Shown one piece after another: positions 8,762-18,285 of a DNA stretch of 64,000 nt (position 1 is its first letter; every line of letters begins with the position of its first letter). A program made the translations under genes and the position numbers. Source of the stretch: Poseidonocella pacifica (GTDB lineage: Bacteria; Pseudomonadota; Alphaproteobacteria; Rhodobacterales; Rhodobacteraceae); the NCBI RefSeq assembly GCF_900111875.1, contig NZ_FOJU01000004.1, positions 124,001 to 188,000 on the forward strand. The letters run 5' to 3'. The notes beneath the pieces were generated by a model. It was not told the origin of the DNA. It made no database searches and saw only the letters and a program-made list of their open reading frames with translations.

Positions 8762-9962
8762 TGTCGGTATAGACAAGTCCCGCCGCGTCGAGACGGGCGC
8801 GGAACTCCACGAAGTTCTCTGGCCGCAGGGTTTCGATCCCGATCAGGACAGAGCCGAAGTTGCGCGCGGATTTCTTGAGATACTCAAAGCGGGCGATGTC
8901 ATCCTCGGGGCCGAGGATGTTCAGGAATTCCTTGAGCGCGCCGGGGCGCTGGGGCATGCGCAGGATGAAGTACTTCTTCACCCCCGAGAAGCGCTGGGCG
9001 CGTTCCTTGACCTCGGGCAGGCGTTCGAAATCGAAGTTTCCTCCCGATGTGACGCATACGACGGTCTTGCCGCGGATTGATGTTCGCAGATCCTCCAGCA
9101 CGTCGATCGACAGAGCACCCGCAGGTTCAAGAACGATGCCTTCGAGGTTGAGCATCTCCAGAATGGTGGTGCAGATCCGATCCTCGGGCGCCCGGTGCAC
9201 ATCGGCGGGGGCGATCCCCTTGAGCCGTGCAAAGGGTTTGTCACCGATCCGGGCCACGGCGGCGCCATCGACGAAGTTGTCGACAGGGCGGATCGTGTAG
9301 GGCGCGCCTCTGGCCACGGCTTCGGTCAGGCTCGCGCCGCCCGCCGGTTCCACGTAGCTGAAGGCGAGGGCGGGGCCGAAATAGGCGCTGACCCCGGCCG
9401 AAAGACCACCACCGCCCACGGGCAGGACCACCCGGTCGGGGAGGGTCGGCAGCTGGGCTTCTATTTCCACCGCGACGCTGGCCTGTCCTTCGATGACGTC
9501 TTCATCGTCAAAGGGGGCGAGGAAATGGCCGCCCGCCTCGGCGCAGAAGGTCTTGGCGGCGGCGAGCGTGTCGTCGAAATAATCCCCGGTCAGGCGGATA
9601 TCGATGTTGTCGCCGCCAAACACCTTGGTCTTGGCGATTTTTTGCTGCGGCGTGGTCACGGGCATGAAGATGACACCGCGCACCCCGAAGTGGCGACAGA
9701 CAAAGGCGACGCCCTGCGCATGGTTGCCCGCGGACGCGCAGACGAAAAGATCCTGTTCTGGGGCCTGTGCGCGGACCTTGCGCATCGCGTTGAAGGCGCC
9801 GCGGATCTTGTAGGAGCGCACGGGGCTGAGATCTTCGCGCTTGAGCCAGATATCGGCGTCAAAGCGGGCAGAGAGGTGTTCATTCCGCTGGCACGGCGTT
9901 GGCTCGAACAGCGTGCGAATGGCGGCCTCGGCGGCGCGGGCTTTATCCTGAAACTCGGTCAT
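8724..9962 (-). CDS. ilvA: threonine ammonia-lyase (threonine dehydratase)
   Basis: Encodes 412 aa from ATG 9962. A PLP enzyme converting threonine to 2-oxobutanoate, the first step to isoleucine. The PLP lysine is K52 in SYKIRGAFNAM. The substrate loop SAGNHAQG and the phosphate-binding glycine run VGGGGLSAG are present. The C-terminal ~80 residues (KKYFILRMPQRPGALKEFL...) form one ACT-like regulatory domain, giving the ~415-residue single-ACT form. A 40-residue upstream extension runs into the neighbour and was discarded. It is probably co-transcribed with the membrane protein gene upstream (41-nt gap). Confidence 0.93.
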   Translation of the reverse strand: MTEFQDKARAAEAAIRTLFEPTPCQRNEHLSARFDADIWLKREDLSPVRSYKIRGAFNAMRKVRAQAPEQDLFVCASAGNHAQGVAFVCRHFGVRGVIFMPVTTPQQKIAKTKVFGGDNIDIRLTGDYFDDTLAAAKTFCAEAGGHFLAPFDDEDVIEGQASVAVEIEAQLPTLPDRVVLPVGGGGLSAGVSAYFGPALAFSYVEPAGGASLTEAVARGAPYTIRPVDNFVDGAAVARIGDKPFARLKGIAPADVHRAPEDRICTTILEMLNLEGIVLEPAGALSIDVLEDLRTSIRGKTVVCVTSGGNFDFERLPEVKERAQRFSGVKKYFILRMPQRPGALKEFLNILGPEDDIARFEYLKKSARNFGSVLIGIETLRPENFVEFRARLDAAGLVYTDITNDELLAQFLV

Positions 9963-10003
9963 GTTGCCGGTTTGGCGGGTCGCGCGCCCCGAGGCAAGGC
10001 CCT

Positions 10004-10795
10004 TCAGGACAAATCGCGCTCCTCCACGCAGATGCCATAGAAGGTGGTGATCAGCGACAGGATGAACATGGTATTGAACCACTCAAGGATGGCGGATTGC
10101 AAAAAGCCCAGAGCCGGAGCGACGAGGATGAATCCGATCACGATGGCCGATAGCAGGATCGACAGCAGGCATTGCAAGACGAGCACACCGAGGATCGTGA
10201 AAATGTAGGGCCGGGTCACATTCCACGAATCGCGGAGCCCGAAGGGATGGCCCACGGCGGCGGCGGGCAGAACAAGAAGGAAGCGCTGCATCGCCCAGAA
10301 CACCCCGAACATGGCAATGACAAAGAGGGCGATTGCGCCGGGACCGAACCGATCCAGATCAAATATTCCGAACCCTCCGCCCGAGGCGATGAGCGCGGTA
10401 AAGAGCGTTATGGCGATCACGGCGGCGATGGTTGCCCCAACTCCCACGATCCATACCTGCAGGGATTTCAGGAAGTAGGAGAGGATGCGGCCACCGTCGA
10501 AGGGCGGCAGGAAGCCGGTTTGGGTCTCTTCCAGCAGGACGAATCTGTGCCAAGCCACGCCGGTCCAGAGGGTCGCGATGACGTAGGGAATGATGAGCAG
10601 GATGGACCAGATGGTCAGCGTATTGGCCTCCGGGTGAGGCCCGGGACCTTGATCGAGCGTTTGACCATATAGACCGGCGACCAGTGAAACGACCACCAGG
10701 GGAAGGGAGATCCGGAACGCAGGTCCGAGATTGCGGAGCAACATGCGCAAGCCATGTTTGAAAATCGCGAAAGCCGTGAAACGCTGTGCCGACAT
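10004..10795 (-). CDS. polytopic membrane protein of unknown function
   Basis: Encodes 263 aa from ATG 10795, with AAAGGA upstream. About six hydrophobic segments are visible: [79 protein letters not shown] and [18 protein letters not shown]. The pattern resembles small uncharacterised inner-membrane proteins of alphaproteobacteria; no transporter or enzyme motif is seen. It lies 41 nt upstream of ilvA on the same strand and is divergent from argG. Function is unknown. Confidence 0.8.
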   Translation of the reverse strand: MSAQRFTAFAIFKHGLRMLLRNLGPAFRISLPLVVVSLVAGLYGQTLDQGPGPHPEANTLTIWSILLIIPYVIATLWTGVAWHRFVLLEETQTGFLPPFDGGRILSYFLKSLQVWIVGVGATIAAVIAITLFTALIASGGGFGIFDLDRFGPGAIALFVIAMFGVFWAMQRFLLVLPAAAVGHPFGLRDSWNVTRPYIFTILGVLVLQCLLSILLSAIVIGFILVAPALGFLQSAILEWFNTMFILSLITTFYGICVEERDLS

Positions 10796-10920
10796 GGAAA
10801 ATCCTTTGGTCAAATCAGGGCGGACCATGCCTCAAGACGCCGAATCGCGTCAACCGGCCAATCTTGCCCATGCCTGCAAAACCGGATATCCGCGCGGGCA
10901 AACACACAGAGGAAAATCGC

Positions 10921-12138
10921 ATGCTCGCGCCCAAGAAAGTCGTTCTCGCCTATTCCGGCGGCCTTGATACTTCGATCATCCTGAAGTGGCTCCAGACCGA
11001 GTATGGCTGTGAGGTCGTGACCTTTACCGCCGATCTGGGGCAGGGCGAGGAGCTTGAGCCCGCCCGCAAGAAAGCCGAGATGATGGGGGTCTCGGAGATC
11101 TTCATCGAGGACCTGCGCGAAGAGTTCGTGCGCGATTTCGTCTTTCCGATGTTCCGGGCCAATGCGCTCTATGAGGGGCAATACCTGCTGGGCACGTCGA
11201 TCGCGCGGCCTCTGATTTCCAAGCGGTTGGTGGAGATCGCGGCGGAGACGGGCGCCGATGCGGTGGCGCATGGCGCGACGGGCAAGGGGAACGATCAGGT
11301 GCGGTTTGAACTGGCGGCCTATGCGCTGGACCCCGAGATCAAGGTGATCGCGCCTTGGCGGATCTGGGATCTGTCCTCGCGGACCAAGCTGCTGGAATTT
11401 GCCGAGGCGCACCAGATCCCCGTGGCCAAGGACAAGCGCGGCGAGGCGCCATTCTCTGTCGATGCGAACCTGTTGCACACCTCCTCCGAGGGCAAGGTTC
11501 TGGAAGATCCGGCGGTCGATGCGCCCGATTATGTCTATCAGCGAACCGTGAACCCCGAAGATGCCCCCAATGAGGCGCAATACGTGGAGATCGGATTTTC
11601 CCGTGGGGATGCGGTTTCGATCGACGGTGAGGCGCTGAGCCCGGCGGAGGTTCTCACGAAACTCAACGAACTAGGCGGCAAGCATGGGATTGGCCGGCTC
11701 GACCTCGTGGAGGGCCGCTTTGTCGGCATGAAGTCGCGCGGGATCTATGAAACGCCGGGCGGCACCATCCTTCTTGAGGCGCACCGCGGGATCGAGAGCA
11801 TCACCCTGGACCGTGGTGCGATGCACCTCAAGGACGAGTTGATGCCGCGCTATGCGGAACTGGTCTACAATGGCTTCTGGTTCAGCCCAGAGCGCGAAAT
11901 GTTGCAGGCTGCCATCGACCATTCGCAGGCGATGGTGTCGGGGACCGTGCGGGTCAAACTCTATAAGGGTCTGGCGCGGACGGTGGGCCGCTGGTCCGAG
12001 AACTCACTCTATTCAGAAGCGCATGTGACGTTCGAGGACGATGCCGGCGCCTATGATCAGAAGGACGCGGCGGGCTTTATCCAGCTCAACGCGCTCCGGC
12101 TCAAGCTGCTGGCGGCGCGCGCGAAGCGGAACCGCTAG
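10921..12138 (+). CDS. argG: argininosuccinate synthase
   Basis: Encodes 405 aa from ATG 10921 with GAGGAAAA upstream; longer in-frame starts at 10786 or earlier overlap the divergent gene and precede the ribosome-binding site. Condenses citrulline and aspartate with ATP in arginine biosynthesis. The P-loop-like N-terminal signature AYSGGLDTS starts at residue ~10, and [13 protein letters not shown] and the C-terminal [22 protein letters not shown] region are typical. Length is normal for the family. It is transcribed alone from the divergent region with the membrane protein gene. Confidence 0.97.
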   Translation: MLAPKKVVLAYSGGLDTSIILKWLQTEYGCEVVTFTADLGQGEELEPARKKAEMMGVSEIFIEDLREEFVRDFVFPMFRANALYEGQYLLGTSIARPLISKRLVEIAAETGADAVAHGATGKGNDQVRFELAAYALDPEIKVIAPWRIWDLSSRTKLLEFAEAHQIPVAKDKRGEAPFSVDANLLHTSSEGKVLEDPAVDAPDYVYQRTVNPEDAPNEAQYVEIGFSRGDAVSIDGEALSPAEVLTKLNELGGKHGIGRLDLVEGRFVGMKSRGIYETPGGTILLEAHRGIESITLDRGAMHLKDELMPRYAELVYNGFWFSPEREMLQAAIDHSQAMVSGTVRVKLYKGLARTVGRWSENSLYSEAHVTFEDDAGAYDQKDAAGFIQLNALRLKLLAARAKRNR

Positions 12139-12203
12139 GGCGGGGCGAATCGGCGCGGGAGCGATGGCCGCCCCCGCGTCTGTTGGCGTTTGCGCGACTG
12201 TGG

Positions 12204-12228
12204 TGGCCCGCAGGTCGGGGGCGGGCCA
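12204..12228 (+). terminator. GC-rich hairpin downstream of argG
   Basis: TGGCCCGC at 12204-12211 pairs perfectly with GCGGGCCA at 12221-12228 across a 9-nt loop. No T-run follows, so intrinsic termination is uncertain; it may instead protect the argG 3' end. Confidence 0.35.
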
Positions 12229-12259
12229 ACATGCCGTAAACCGGCTAAAATCCGATCTA

Positions 12260-12274
12260 TTAAGGCAGGCTTAA
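12260..12274. promoter_or_regulatory. CtrA-type box upstream of motB (perfect)
   Basis: TTAA-GGCAGGC-TTAA is an exact TTAA-N7-TTAA match. It ends 48 nt before the motB ATG and lies in the otherwise gene-free stretch after argG. Confidence 0.75.
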
Positions 12275-12322
12275 ACGACCGGTCCTATGTTCATCCTTGG
12301 GTGAAATGAAAGTGGTGGACCG

Positions 12323-13156
12323 ATGGCGAGTGGCAGCAATGTCGCGCCCATCATCATCAAGAGGAAAAAAGTTGTAAGTGGCGACGGGCATCATGGTGGT
12401 GCCTGGAAAGTGGCATATGCCGACTTCGTCACGGCAATGATGGCCTTCTTTATGCTGATGTGGCTTTTGAATGCGACAACAGAACAACAAAGAGCCGGAA
12501 TCGCGGATTACTTCAGTCCGACGATTCCCCTGAGCCCGATTTCGGGCGGTGGTGACGGCGCGTTCGGCGGCAACGATATCTTTGCCGAGATGACGCTTCC
12601 CAAGAACGGAATCGGTGCCAGCCAGGACAAGTCGACCGAGGGCGACATGGCCCGCGGCGATGTCGGTCAAGAGGGACAGGCCAAGGATACCGAAGCCTTT
12701 GCCGCCGTTGAAGAAGCCTTGCTGGGACAATCGGGCGAGAGCGATGCCCATGATGAGATGCTCCGGCATATCGTCACGCGGGTCACGGACGAAGGACTCG
12801 TGATCGAGATCTTTGCACTCGAAGGCGCGCCAATCTTTGAAGAGGGCACCGCGGAGCCGACGGCGATGCTGCGCGATCTGACCGAGATGCTGGCCCGTGT
12901 TTTCCGAATTGTTGTCAATGACGTAGCTGTGGAAGGCCATGTTCGCGCCCGTCCATTGGTATTCGAAGACAACCCGATCTGGACTCTGTCGGCGGGACGT
13001 GCGGAATCGGTTCGGGGGCTGCTTCAAGGCTCAGGGCTGAAATCCTCAAGGCTGAACCGCGTTACCGGTCATGCGGACCGTGAACCCATCGTGGAGAATC
13101 CGATGTCGGTTCGGAACGACCGGGTGGAAGTGATCCTTCTGCGGTCTGGAAGATAG
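12323..13156 (+). CDS. motB: flagellar motor stator protein MotB
   Basis: Encodes 277 aa. MotB anchors the stator to peptidoglycan and carries the proton-binding aspartate. The single membrane segment follows the usual sequence GGAWKVAYADFVTAMMAFFM, with the key aspartate at D34. After a glycine/acid-rich linker, residues of ~140-277 form an OmpA/Pal-like peptidoglycan-binding domain with VEGHVRARP, WTLSAGRAESV and NRVTGHADREP, corresponding to the family pattern. Its partner motA lies 18 kb away at 30304, an unusual separation. It is controlled by the CtrA-type box at 12260. Confidence 0.95.
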   Translation: MASGSNVAPIIIKRKKVVSGDGHHGGAWKVAYADFVTAMMAFFMLMWLLNATTEQQRAGIADYFSPTIPLSPISGGGDGAFGGNDIFAEMTLPKNGIGASQDKSTEGDMARGDVGQEGQAKDTEAFAAVEEALLGQSGESDAHDEMLRHIVTRVTDEGLVIEIFALEGAPIFEEGTAEPTAMLRDLTEMLARVFRIVVNDVAVEGHVRARPLVFEDNPIWTLSAGRAESVRGLLQGSGLKSSRLNRVTGHADREPIVENPMSVRNDRVEVILLRSGR

Positions 13157-13216
13157 GCCAAGGCGACCTTTCCACCGAGGTTTTGGTGGGGGGGCACCCC
13201 GCAACAGTTTTAGATA

Positions 13217-13231
13217 TTAGGTGCCTGTTAA
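13217..13231. promoter_or_regulatory. CtrA-type box upstream of flgE (one mismatch)
   Basis: TTAG-GTGCCTG-TTAA differs from TTAA-N7-TTAA at one base and lies 57 nt before the flgE start, in the 132-nt gap after motB. This places the hook and hook-associated genes under the same predicted regulator as motB. Confidence 0.6.
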
Positions 13232-13288
13232 GCACCGCGCGCTACTGCTGTCCGCAACGATGGGGCTCATACAGCAGAAAGGCGTATC

Positions 13289-14596
13289 ATGACCATTTCC
13301 TCCTCGCTCAACGCAGGTGTGGCAGGGCTTTCTTCCAATGCAAGCAAGCTCGCAACGATTTCGCAGAACATCGCGAACTCCTCCACCTACGGATACAAGC
13401 GCGTAGAGACCGACTTCCATTCGGTTGTGATCGCGGGGGCCGGCGGCTCCTACTCCGCAGGGGGTGTGCGCAGCTCGACCCAGCATCTGGTCGATACCAA
13501 GGGCACGCTGATCAACACGACGAATGCAACGGACCTTGCCGTCAAGGGTAGCGGGTTTCTGCCCGTCATGGAGGCCGCACAGCTCGGCACGGGCGAAGAC
13601 CCGACCATGTTCCTGTCGACAACCGGATCTTTCCGTCCCGACGGCGATGGCTACCTCCGCTCCGAATCCGGGCTGGTCCTGCTCGGCTGGCCGGCTGGCT
13701 CTGATGGAACCATTCCGGCGTATCCGCGCGATACGGCCACCGGTCTTGAGCCGCTACAGATCAGCACCGGTACATTCTCCGCAGAGCCGACCACGGAGAT
13801 GTCGATCGCGGTCAACCTGCCCTCTACCGATACCGAAGCGGGCGGCACCGGCGATTCGAGCGCGGTTTCCGTCGAGTATTTCGACAACCTCGGTGGCTCC
13901 GACACACTGGACCTGACATTCACGCCGACAATCCCCGGCTCGGGGTCCTCGAACGAATGGACCATGGCAATCTCGGATGCCGCGCTGGGCGGGGCGGTCA
14001 TCGGTGAATACGTCCTGACATTCGATGACAGCCGAACTGGCGGCGGCACGCTTCTGTCGGTGGCCGATGCGACGGGTAACCCGGGCACGAGCTATGACCC
14101 CGCCACCGGCGCCCTAACGGTCACCACGGCGAGCGGTGATATCGAAATCAATATTGGCGAGCCCGGTGATGCCGATGGCATGACCCAGCTTGCGGGCACC
14201 TTCGCGCCCGTGAACATTTCCAAGGATGGTGTGCCGGTCGGCAACATGATCTCGGTCGAAGTGGATGAGAAGGGTTTCGTGAACGGCGTCTTTGATACCG
14301 GCATTTCCCGCACCTTGTACCAGATCCCTCTGGTCGATCTTCCGAACCCCAACGGGATGTTGGCGCTGGATGGTCAGATCTACCTTCCTACCGCCGAAAG
14401 CGGCAGCTTCTTCCTGTTGAATGCGGGTGAGGGGTCGGTCGGCGAGGTGGTGTCATTCGCTCGGGAGCAATCCACCACGGATGTCGCCGGCGAACTGACG
14501 GACCTGATCCAGACGCAGCGCGCCTATTCGACCAACGCCAAGGTCATTCAGACCGTGGACGAGATGTTGCAGGAAACAACCAACATCAAGCGCTGA
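13289..14596 (+). CDS. flgE: flagellar hook protein FlgE
   Basis: Encodes 435 aa. Forms the extracellular hook that joins rod and filament. The N-terminus has the rod/hook signature (LNAGVAGLSSNASKLATISQNIANSSTYGYKR) split over residues ~7-37, then the flagellar hook core with DLAVKGSGFL and an acidic, glycine-rich surface domain. The C-terminus ends in AYSTNAKVIQTVDEMLQETTNIKR, the FlgE/FlgG-type helix. It is the first gene of the flgE-flgK-flgL-flgI run. It has no signal peptide, being exported by the flagellar type III system. Confidence 0.95.
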   Translation: MTISSSLNAGVAGLSSNASKLATISQNIANSSTYGYKRVETDFHSVVIAGAGGSYSAGGVRSSTQHLVDTKGTLINTTNATDLAVKGSGFLPVMEAAQLGTGEDPTMFLSTTGSFRPDGDGYLRSESGLVLLGWPAGSDGTIPAYPRDTATGLEPLQISTGTFSAEPTTEMSIAVNLPSTDTEAGGTGDSSAVSVEYFDNLGGSDTLDLTFTPTIPGSGSSNEWTMAISDAALGGAVIGEYVLTFDDSRTGGGTLLSVADATGNPGTSYDPATGALTVTTASGDIEINIGEPGDADGMTQLAGTFAPVNISKDGVPVGNMISVEVDEKGFVNGVFDTGISRTLYQIPLVDLPNPNGMLALDGQIYLPTAESGSFFLLNAGEGSVGEVVSFAREQSTTDVAGELTDLIQTQRAYSTNAKVIQTVDEMLQETTNIKR

Positions 14597-14639
14597 TCCA
14601 GCGCGCCCGTCCGTTCCGCTAGCCGTGTGAGGCCTGACT

Positions 14640-16091
14640 ATGTCGATTTCTTCTTCTCTACAGAATGCCCTGAGCGGCCTTACTGCGGCGGCAAAATCTG
14701 CGCAGGCCGTATCCTCGAACATGTCGAACGTCATGACCGAAGGATATGGCGTGCGGGAGGTCGGTCTTTCGGCCAATTCCTCCGTGGGTTCGGGCGGGGT
14801 CAAGGTCACGGGGATCATCCGAAATGTCGATCCCGTCGTCCTTGCCGATCGCCGCGTCGCCGATGCGGAGCTTGCCAACAAGGAGGTCCTCTCGGCGTAT
14901 ATGACGCGGCTTGAGGGGGCCTTCGGAATTCCTGACGATGCGGATTCGCTGACTGCGCAGATGAACAGCTTTGAATCCGCGCTCATTGCCGCGGCCAGCC
15001 GACCAGATTCTGAACCTCGGCTGCGCCAGGTTCACGACGCGGCCGTCAACCTGACCGATACGATGAATGGCCTGTCCGAGGATATTCAGACGATGCGCGC
15101 GCAGGCCGACCGTGCCATCGAGAACGAAGTCACGCTGCTCAACCAGAAGCTCGAACAGGTGCAGCTTCTCAATCGGCAGATCACCCGTGCGGTGGCGACG
15201 GGCGGCACGACGGCAGCCTTGCATGACCAACGCCAGACAGTGATCGACGACATCAACGAGATTGTCCCGGTCAAACTCATGAGCCGCCCGCGCGAGGCGG
15301 TGGCGTTGTTGTCCGCAGGGGGAATGGTGCTGCTCGATACAAATCCCGTTGAGATCGATTTCACGGCGTCCAACGCCGTCGAAGCAGATATGACGTTGGA
15401 TGCGGGATCGCTCTCGGCGCTCTATGTCAACGGCAACGAGACCAACGGAACCGACAGCGGACAGCTCGGGGGCGGAAAGCTCTCGGCCTTGTTCAATATC
15501 CGCGACGACATGATGGTCGAAGCGCAGGGCAAGGTAGATGCGCTTGCCCGTGATCTCATGGAGCGGTTCGAGGATACGGACGTCGATTTCACACTCACGG
15601 CCGGCGACCCCGGTCTGTTTACCGACAAGGGCAATGCATTCGACGCGTCCCTTGAGCTTGGCGTTGCCGCGCGTATCCAGATCAACGATTCGGTCAACCC
15701 GGACGAAGGCGGTGAGATCTGGCGCTTCCGCGATGGTGTAAACGCCGTGGCCCAAGGCAATTCGGGCATGAGCGACATCCTTCAGGCGGGCGCACGGGCA
15801 CTGGCGGAGCAGGTCTCCCCAAACTCGCCGAATGCAAGCGCAGTGGCGCGCACCTCATCCGCGATGGCCTCCGATATCCTGTCATTCTTTGGCGTCGCAC
15901 GGCAGGGCGTGGAGGCGGATGTCTCCTTTGCCGCCGCGCGCCAGAACGAACTCAGCCTTCTTCAGATGGAGGGGGGTGTCGACACCGATCAAGAAACGCA
16001 AAAGCTCATGTTGATCGAGCAAAGCTATCAAGCCAACGCGCGCGTCATCCAGGTCATCGATGAGATGATGGACGCAATCTTGAGGATCTGA
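14640..16091 (+). CDS. flgK: flagellar hook-associated protein 1 FlgK
   Basis: Encodes 483 aa. Junction protein between hook and filament. The N-terminal helix has the rod/hook pattern with ALSGLTAAAKSAQAVSSNMSN followed by a GYGVR turn, and the C-terminus ends in QSYQANARVIQVIDEMMDAILRI, as in FlgK. The interior includes coiled segments (EVTLLNQKLEQVQLLNRQI) and a variable domain. It starts 43 nt after flgE behind GTGAGG and stops 2 nt before flgL. Length is typical for alphaproteobacteria. Confidence 0.94.
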   Translation: MSISSSLQNALSGLTAAAKSAQAVSSNMSNVMTEGYGVREVGLSANSSVGSGGVKVTGIIRNVDPVVLADRRVADAELANKEVLSAYMTRLEGAFGIPDDADSLTAQMNSFESALIAAASRPDSEPRLRQVHDAAVNLTDTMNGLSEDIQTMRAQADRAIENEVTLLNQKLEQVQLLNRQITRAVATGGTTAALHDQRQTVIDDINEIVPVKLMSRPREAVALLSAGGMVLLDTNPVEIDFTASNAVEADMTLDAGSLSALYVNGNETNGTDSGQLGGGKLSALFNIRDDMMVEAQGKVDALARDLMERFEDTDVDFTLTAGDPGLFTDKGNAFDASLELGVAARIQINDSVNPDEGGEIWRFRDGVNAVAQGNSGMSDILQAGARALAEQVSPNSPNASAVARTSSAMASDILSFFGVARQGVEADVSFAAARQNELSLLQMEGGVDTDQETQKLMLIEQSYQANARVIQVIDEMMDAILRI

Positions 16092-16093
16092 CC

Positions 16094-17104
16094 ATGAATA
16101 TCTCCTCGCTCGGCGATCTCGCCCAATCTTATGTCACCCGCAAACGAAATGCGGAAATCCGGCAGGATATCAACACCCTGACCGATCAGCTGGCATCCAA
16201 CAGGATCAGCGATCTCGCCGCCTCTTTGCAGGGTGATTTCGGACAACTTGCCAGCCTTGAACGCTCTCTGACGACCCTCGATACCTATCAGGTAGCGACG
16301 AACGAAGCGGCATTTTTCATGGAGACGCAGCAGCTCACCTTGGAAAATGTCATGGGTGGGCTGGATACGGCCGTGGAGGCGATGCTTACCGCGGCCAACT
16401 CCACCTTCTCCTCGGTTCTCAACGCGGCGTCGATCGAAGCGGACACGCAATTCAAAACGCTGGTCTCCTCATTGAACGTTCCGGCGGGTGGGCGCTCGCT
16501 CTTCTCCGGGGATGCGACCGGGGATCCGGCACTTCGTCCCGCGCAGGAAATCCTCGATGAGCTAAGTACGCTCGTCTCTGGGATGACCGATCTCGATTCC
16601 ATCGAGACAGCACTGGACACATGGTTCAAGGATCCGGCGGGGGGCTATGAAACCTGGGCCTATACCGGTTCGACCGATGAAATGGAGCCCTTCATGATCG
16701 GCGATGGCCGCGAGGTCGGTCCCGGGGTCACGGCGCTTGATGGCGGCATTCGAGATACACTCAAGGCGCTGGCGATGGGCGCATTGATGAAAGACAATCT
16801 CGTGACGTCGAACATCACCCTGCGTGGGCAAGTTCTCGGTCGCACGGCTGAACTCGGCCTGTCGTCGAAGGCCACATTGACCGATACGCGCTCCAAGGTG
16901 GGGACGGTGCAGGCGCAGTTGGAATACCAGACCACGCGGATTTCCGCGGAGCACTCGGCCTTCTCCATCGCGCGATCGCTTCTGGTGACTGCCGACCCGT
17001 TCGAAACGGCGACATTGCTCGAGAACGCTCAGTTCCAGCTTGAGTCGCTTTATGTTGCCACGGCCAGTTCCTCACGGCTGTCCCTTATGGATTACCTGAT
17101 GTGA
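16094..17104 (+). CDS. flgL: flagellar hook-associated protein 3 FlgL (flagellin family)
   Basis: Encodes 336 aa. A second junction protein, related to flagellin. The N-terminus MNISSLGDLAQSYVTRKRN and the C-terminal flagellin-like helix (ENAQFQLESLYVATASSSRLSLMDYLM) fit FlgL and not filament flagellin, because the repetitive central domain is replaced by a short sequence containing GGRSLFSGD. The gene follows flgK with a 2-nt gap and overlaps the flgI start, consistent with coordinated synthesis of hook-junction proteins. A true flagellin gene is found at 45569. Confidence 0.9.
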   Translation: MNISSLGDLAQSYVTRKRNAEIRQDINTLTDQLASNRISDLAASLQGDFGQLASLERSLTTLDTYQVATNEAAFFMETQQLTLENVMGGLDTAVEAMLTAANSTFSSVLNAASIEADTQFKTLVSSLNVPAGGRSLFSGDATGDPALRPAQEILDELSTLVSGMTDLDSIETALDTWFKDPAGGYETWAYTGSTDEMEPFMIGDGREVGPGVTALDGGIRDTLKALAMGALMKDNLVTSNITLRGQVLGRTAELGLSSKATLTDTRSKVGTVQAQLEYQTTRISAEHSAFSIARSLLVTADPFETATLLENAQFQLESLYVATASSSRLSLMDYLM

Positions 17105-18219
17105 TGATCATGTTGCGCGCCCTGACCCTGTTCCTCGCCCTGACGCTGACCTTTCACGCATCGGTCGGGGAGGCTGGCCCGATCCGGATCAAGGACCTCG
17201 TCGAATTCGACGGCGTTCGTGGCAACGATCTTGTGGGATACGGCCTCGTTGTCGGTCTCAACGGGACGGGAGATGGTTTGCGCAACTCCCCCTTCACCGA
17301 AGAAATCATGTCGAACATCCTCGAACGGCTCGGCGTCAACGTGGCGGGCGAACAGTTCAGGGCGCGAAACGTGGCTGCGGTGATCGTCACCGGGACCCTC
17401 CCGCCATTTTCGCGAACGGGCGGCCAGATCGATGTGACCGTCTCGGCGATCGGGGATGCCAGCAGCTTGCTCGGCGGGACCCTGATCATGACCCCTCTCA
17501 ATGCTGCCGATGGCCAGATCTATGCGGTGGCGCAAGGAACGATCATCGCCGGCGGTGCGGTCGCAGAGGGCGAAGCCGCGCAAGTTGTGCAAGGCGTCCC
17601 TACGGCTGGTGTCATTCCTGCGGGGGCCCGCGTCGAACGCGAAGTGGAATTCGACTTTGCCGGACTCAGCAGTATCCGCCTCGCCTTGCGTACACCGGAT
17701 TTCACCACTGCCGCGCGGATCGAACAGGCGATCAACAGCGAATTTGGCCGGGGTATCGCCGCGATGACGGATGCGGGGACCGTACGCCTTGATGTCGATG
17801 GCGCGCGCATGCGTTCTCCGGCGCATGTGCTTGGCCGTGTCGAAAATATTCTCGTCGAGCCTGAGCGAAAGGCCCGCGTGGTCGTCGATCAACGCTCCGG
17901 TACGATCGTGATGGGCGAAGATGTCCGGATCAGCCGCGTGGCGGTGTCACAGGGCAATCTGACCTTACGTATCGAGGAGGCGCCGCTTGTGGTACAGCCC
18001 AACCCCTTCGCCGAGGGCGAAACGGTGGTTGTGCCGCGAACCAATGCGCAGATCGAGGAAGAGCTAGGGATCGGCTTGGCCGAAGTGCCAGACGGGACAT
18101 CCCTGTCGGAGGTCATTGCCGGTCTAAACGCCTTGGGCGTGGCGCCGCGCGACATGATCGATATCCTCAAGAGCATCAAGGCGGCTGGCGCACTGCATGC
18201 TGAATTCGTTGTTCGCTAG
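17104..18219 (+). CDS. flgI: flagellar P-ring protein FlgI
   Basis: Encodes 371 aa from ATG 17104, whose A overlaps the flgL TGA; GTG 17101 and ATG 17110 are alternatives. The product has a Sec signal peptide (cleavage after GEA, about residue 24) and forms the periplasmic ring around the rod in the peptidoglycan layer. Family tracts include RIKDLVEFDGVRGNDLVGYG, VGLNGTGDG, GTLIMTPLNAADGQIYAVAQG and the C-terminal LNALGVAPRDMIDILKSIKAAGALHAE. Length is typical. Confidence 0.97.
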   Translation: MIMLRALTLFLALTLTFHASVGEAGPIRIKDLVEFDGVRGNDLVGYGLVVGLNGTGDGLRNSPFTEEIMSNILERLGVNVAGEQFRARNVAAVIVTGTLPPFSRTGGQIDVTVSAIGDASSLLGGTLIMTPLNAADGQIYAVAQGTIIAGGAVAEGEAAQVVQGVPTAGVIPAGARVEREVEFDFAGLSSIRLALRTPDFTTAARIEQAINSEFGRGIAAMTDAGTVRLDVDGARMRSPAHVLGRVENILVEPERKARVVVDQRSGTIVMGEDVRISRVAVSQGNLTLRIEEAPLVVQPNPFAEGETVVVPRTNAQIEEELGIGLAEVPDGTSLSEVIAGLNALGVAPRDMIDILKSIKAAGALHAEFVVR

Positions 18220-18285
18220 GTGAAGGCCGGGTCGGACCCGACATTTTCTCTCACCAGCTAAGCAGCGTCTTAACCCCTGTTCTCC

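Noticed and set aside
12165-12275. 36-codon frame between argG and motB
   Set aside because: No ribosome-binding site, and its end runs through the CtrA-type box; likely chance.
18220-18285. CtrA box before the GGDEF-EAL gene
   Set aside because: Only TTAACC is found; the second half-site is TCTC.
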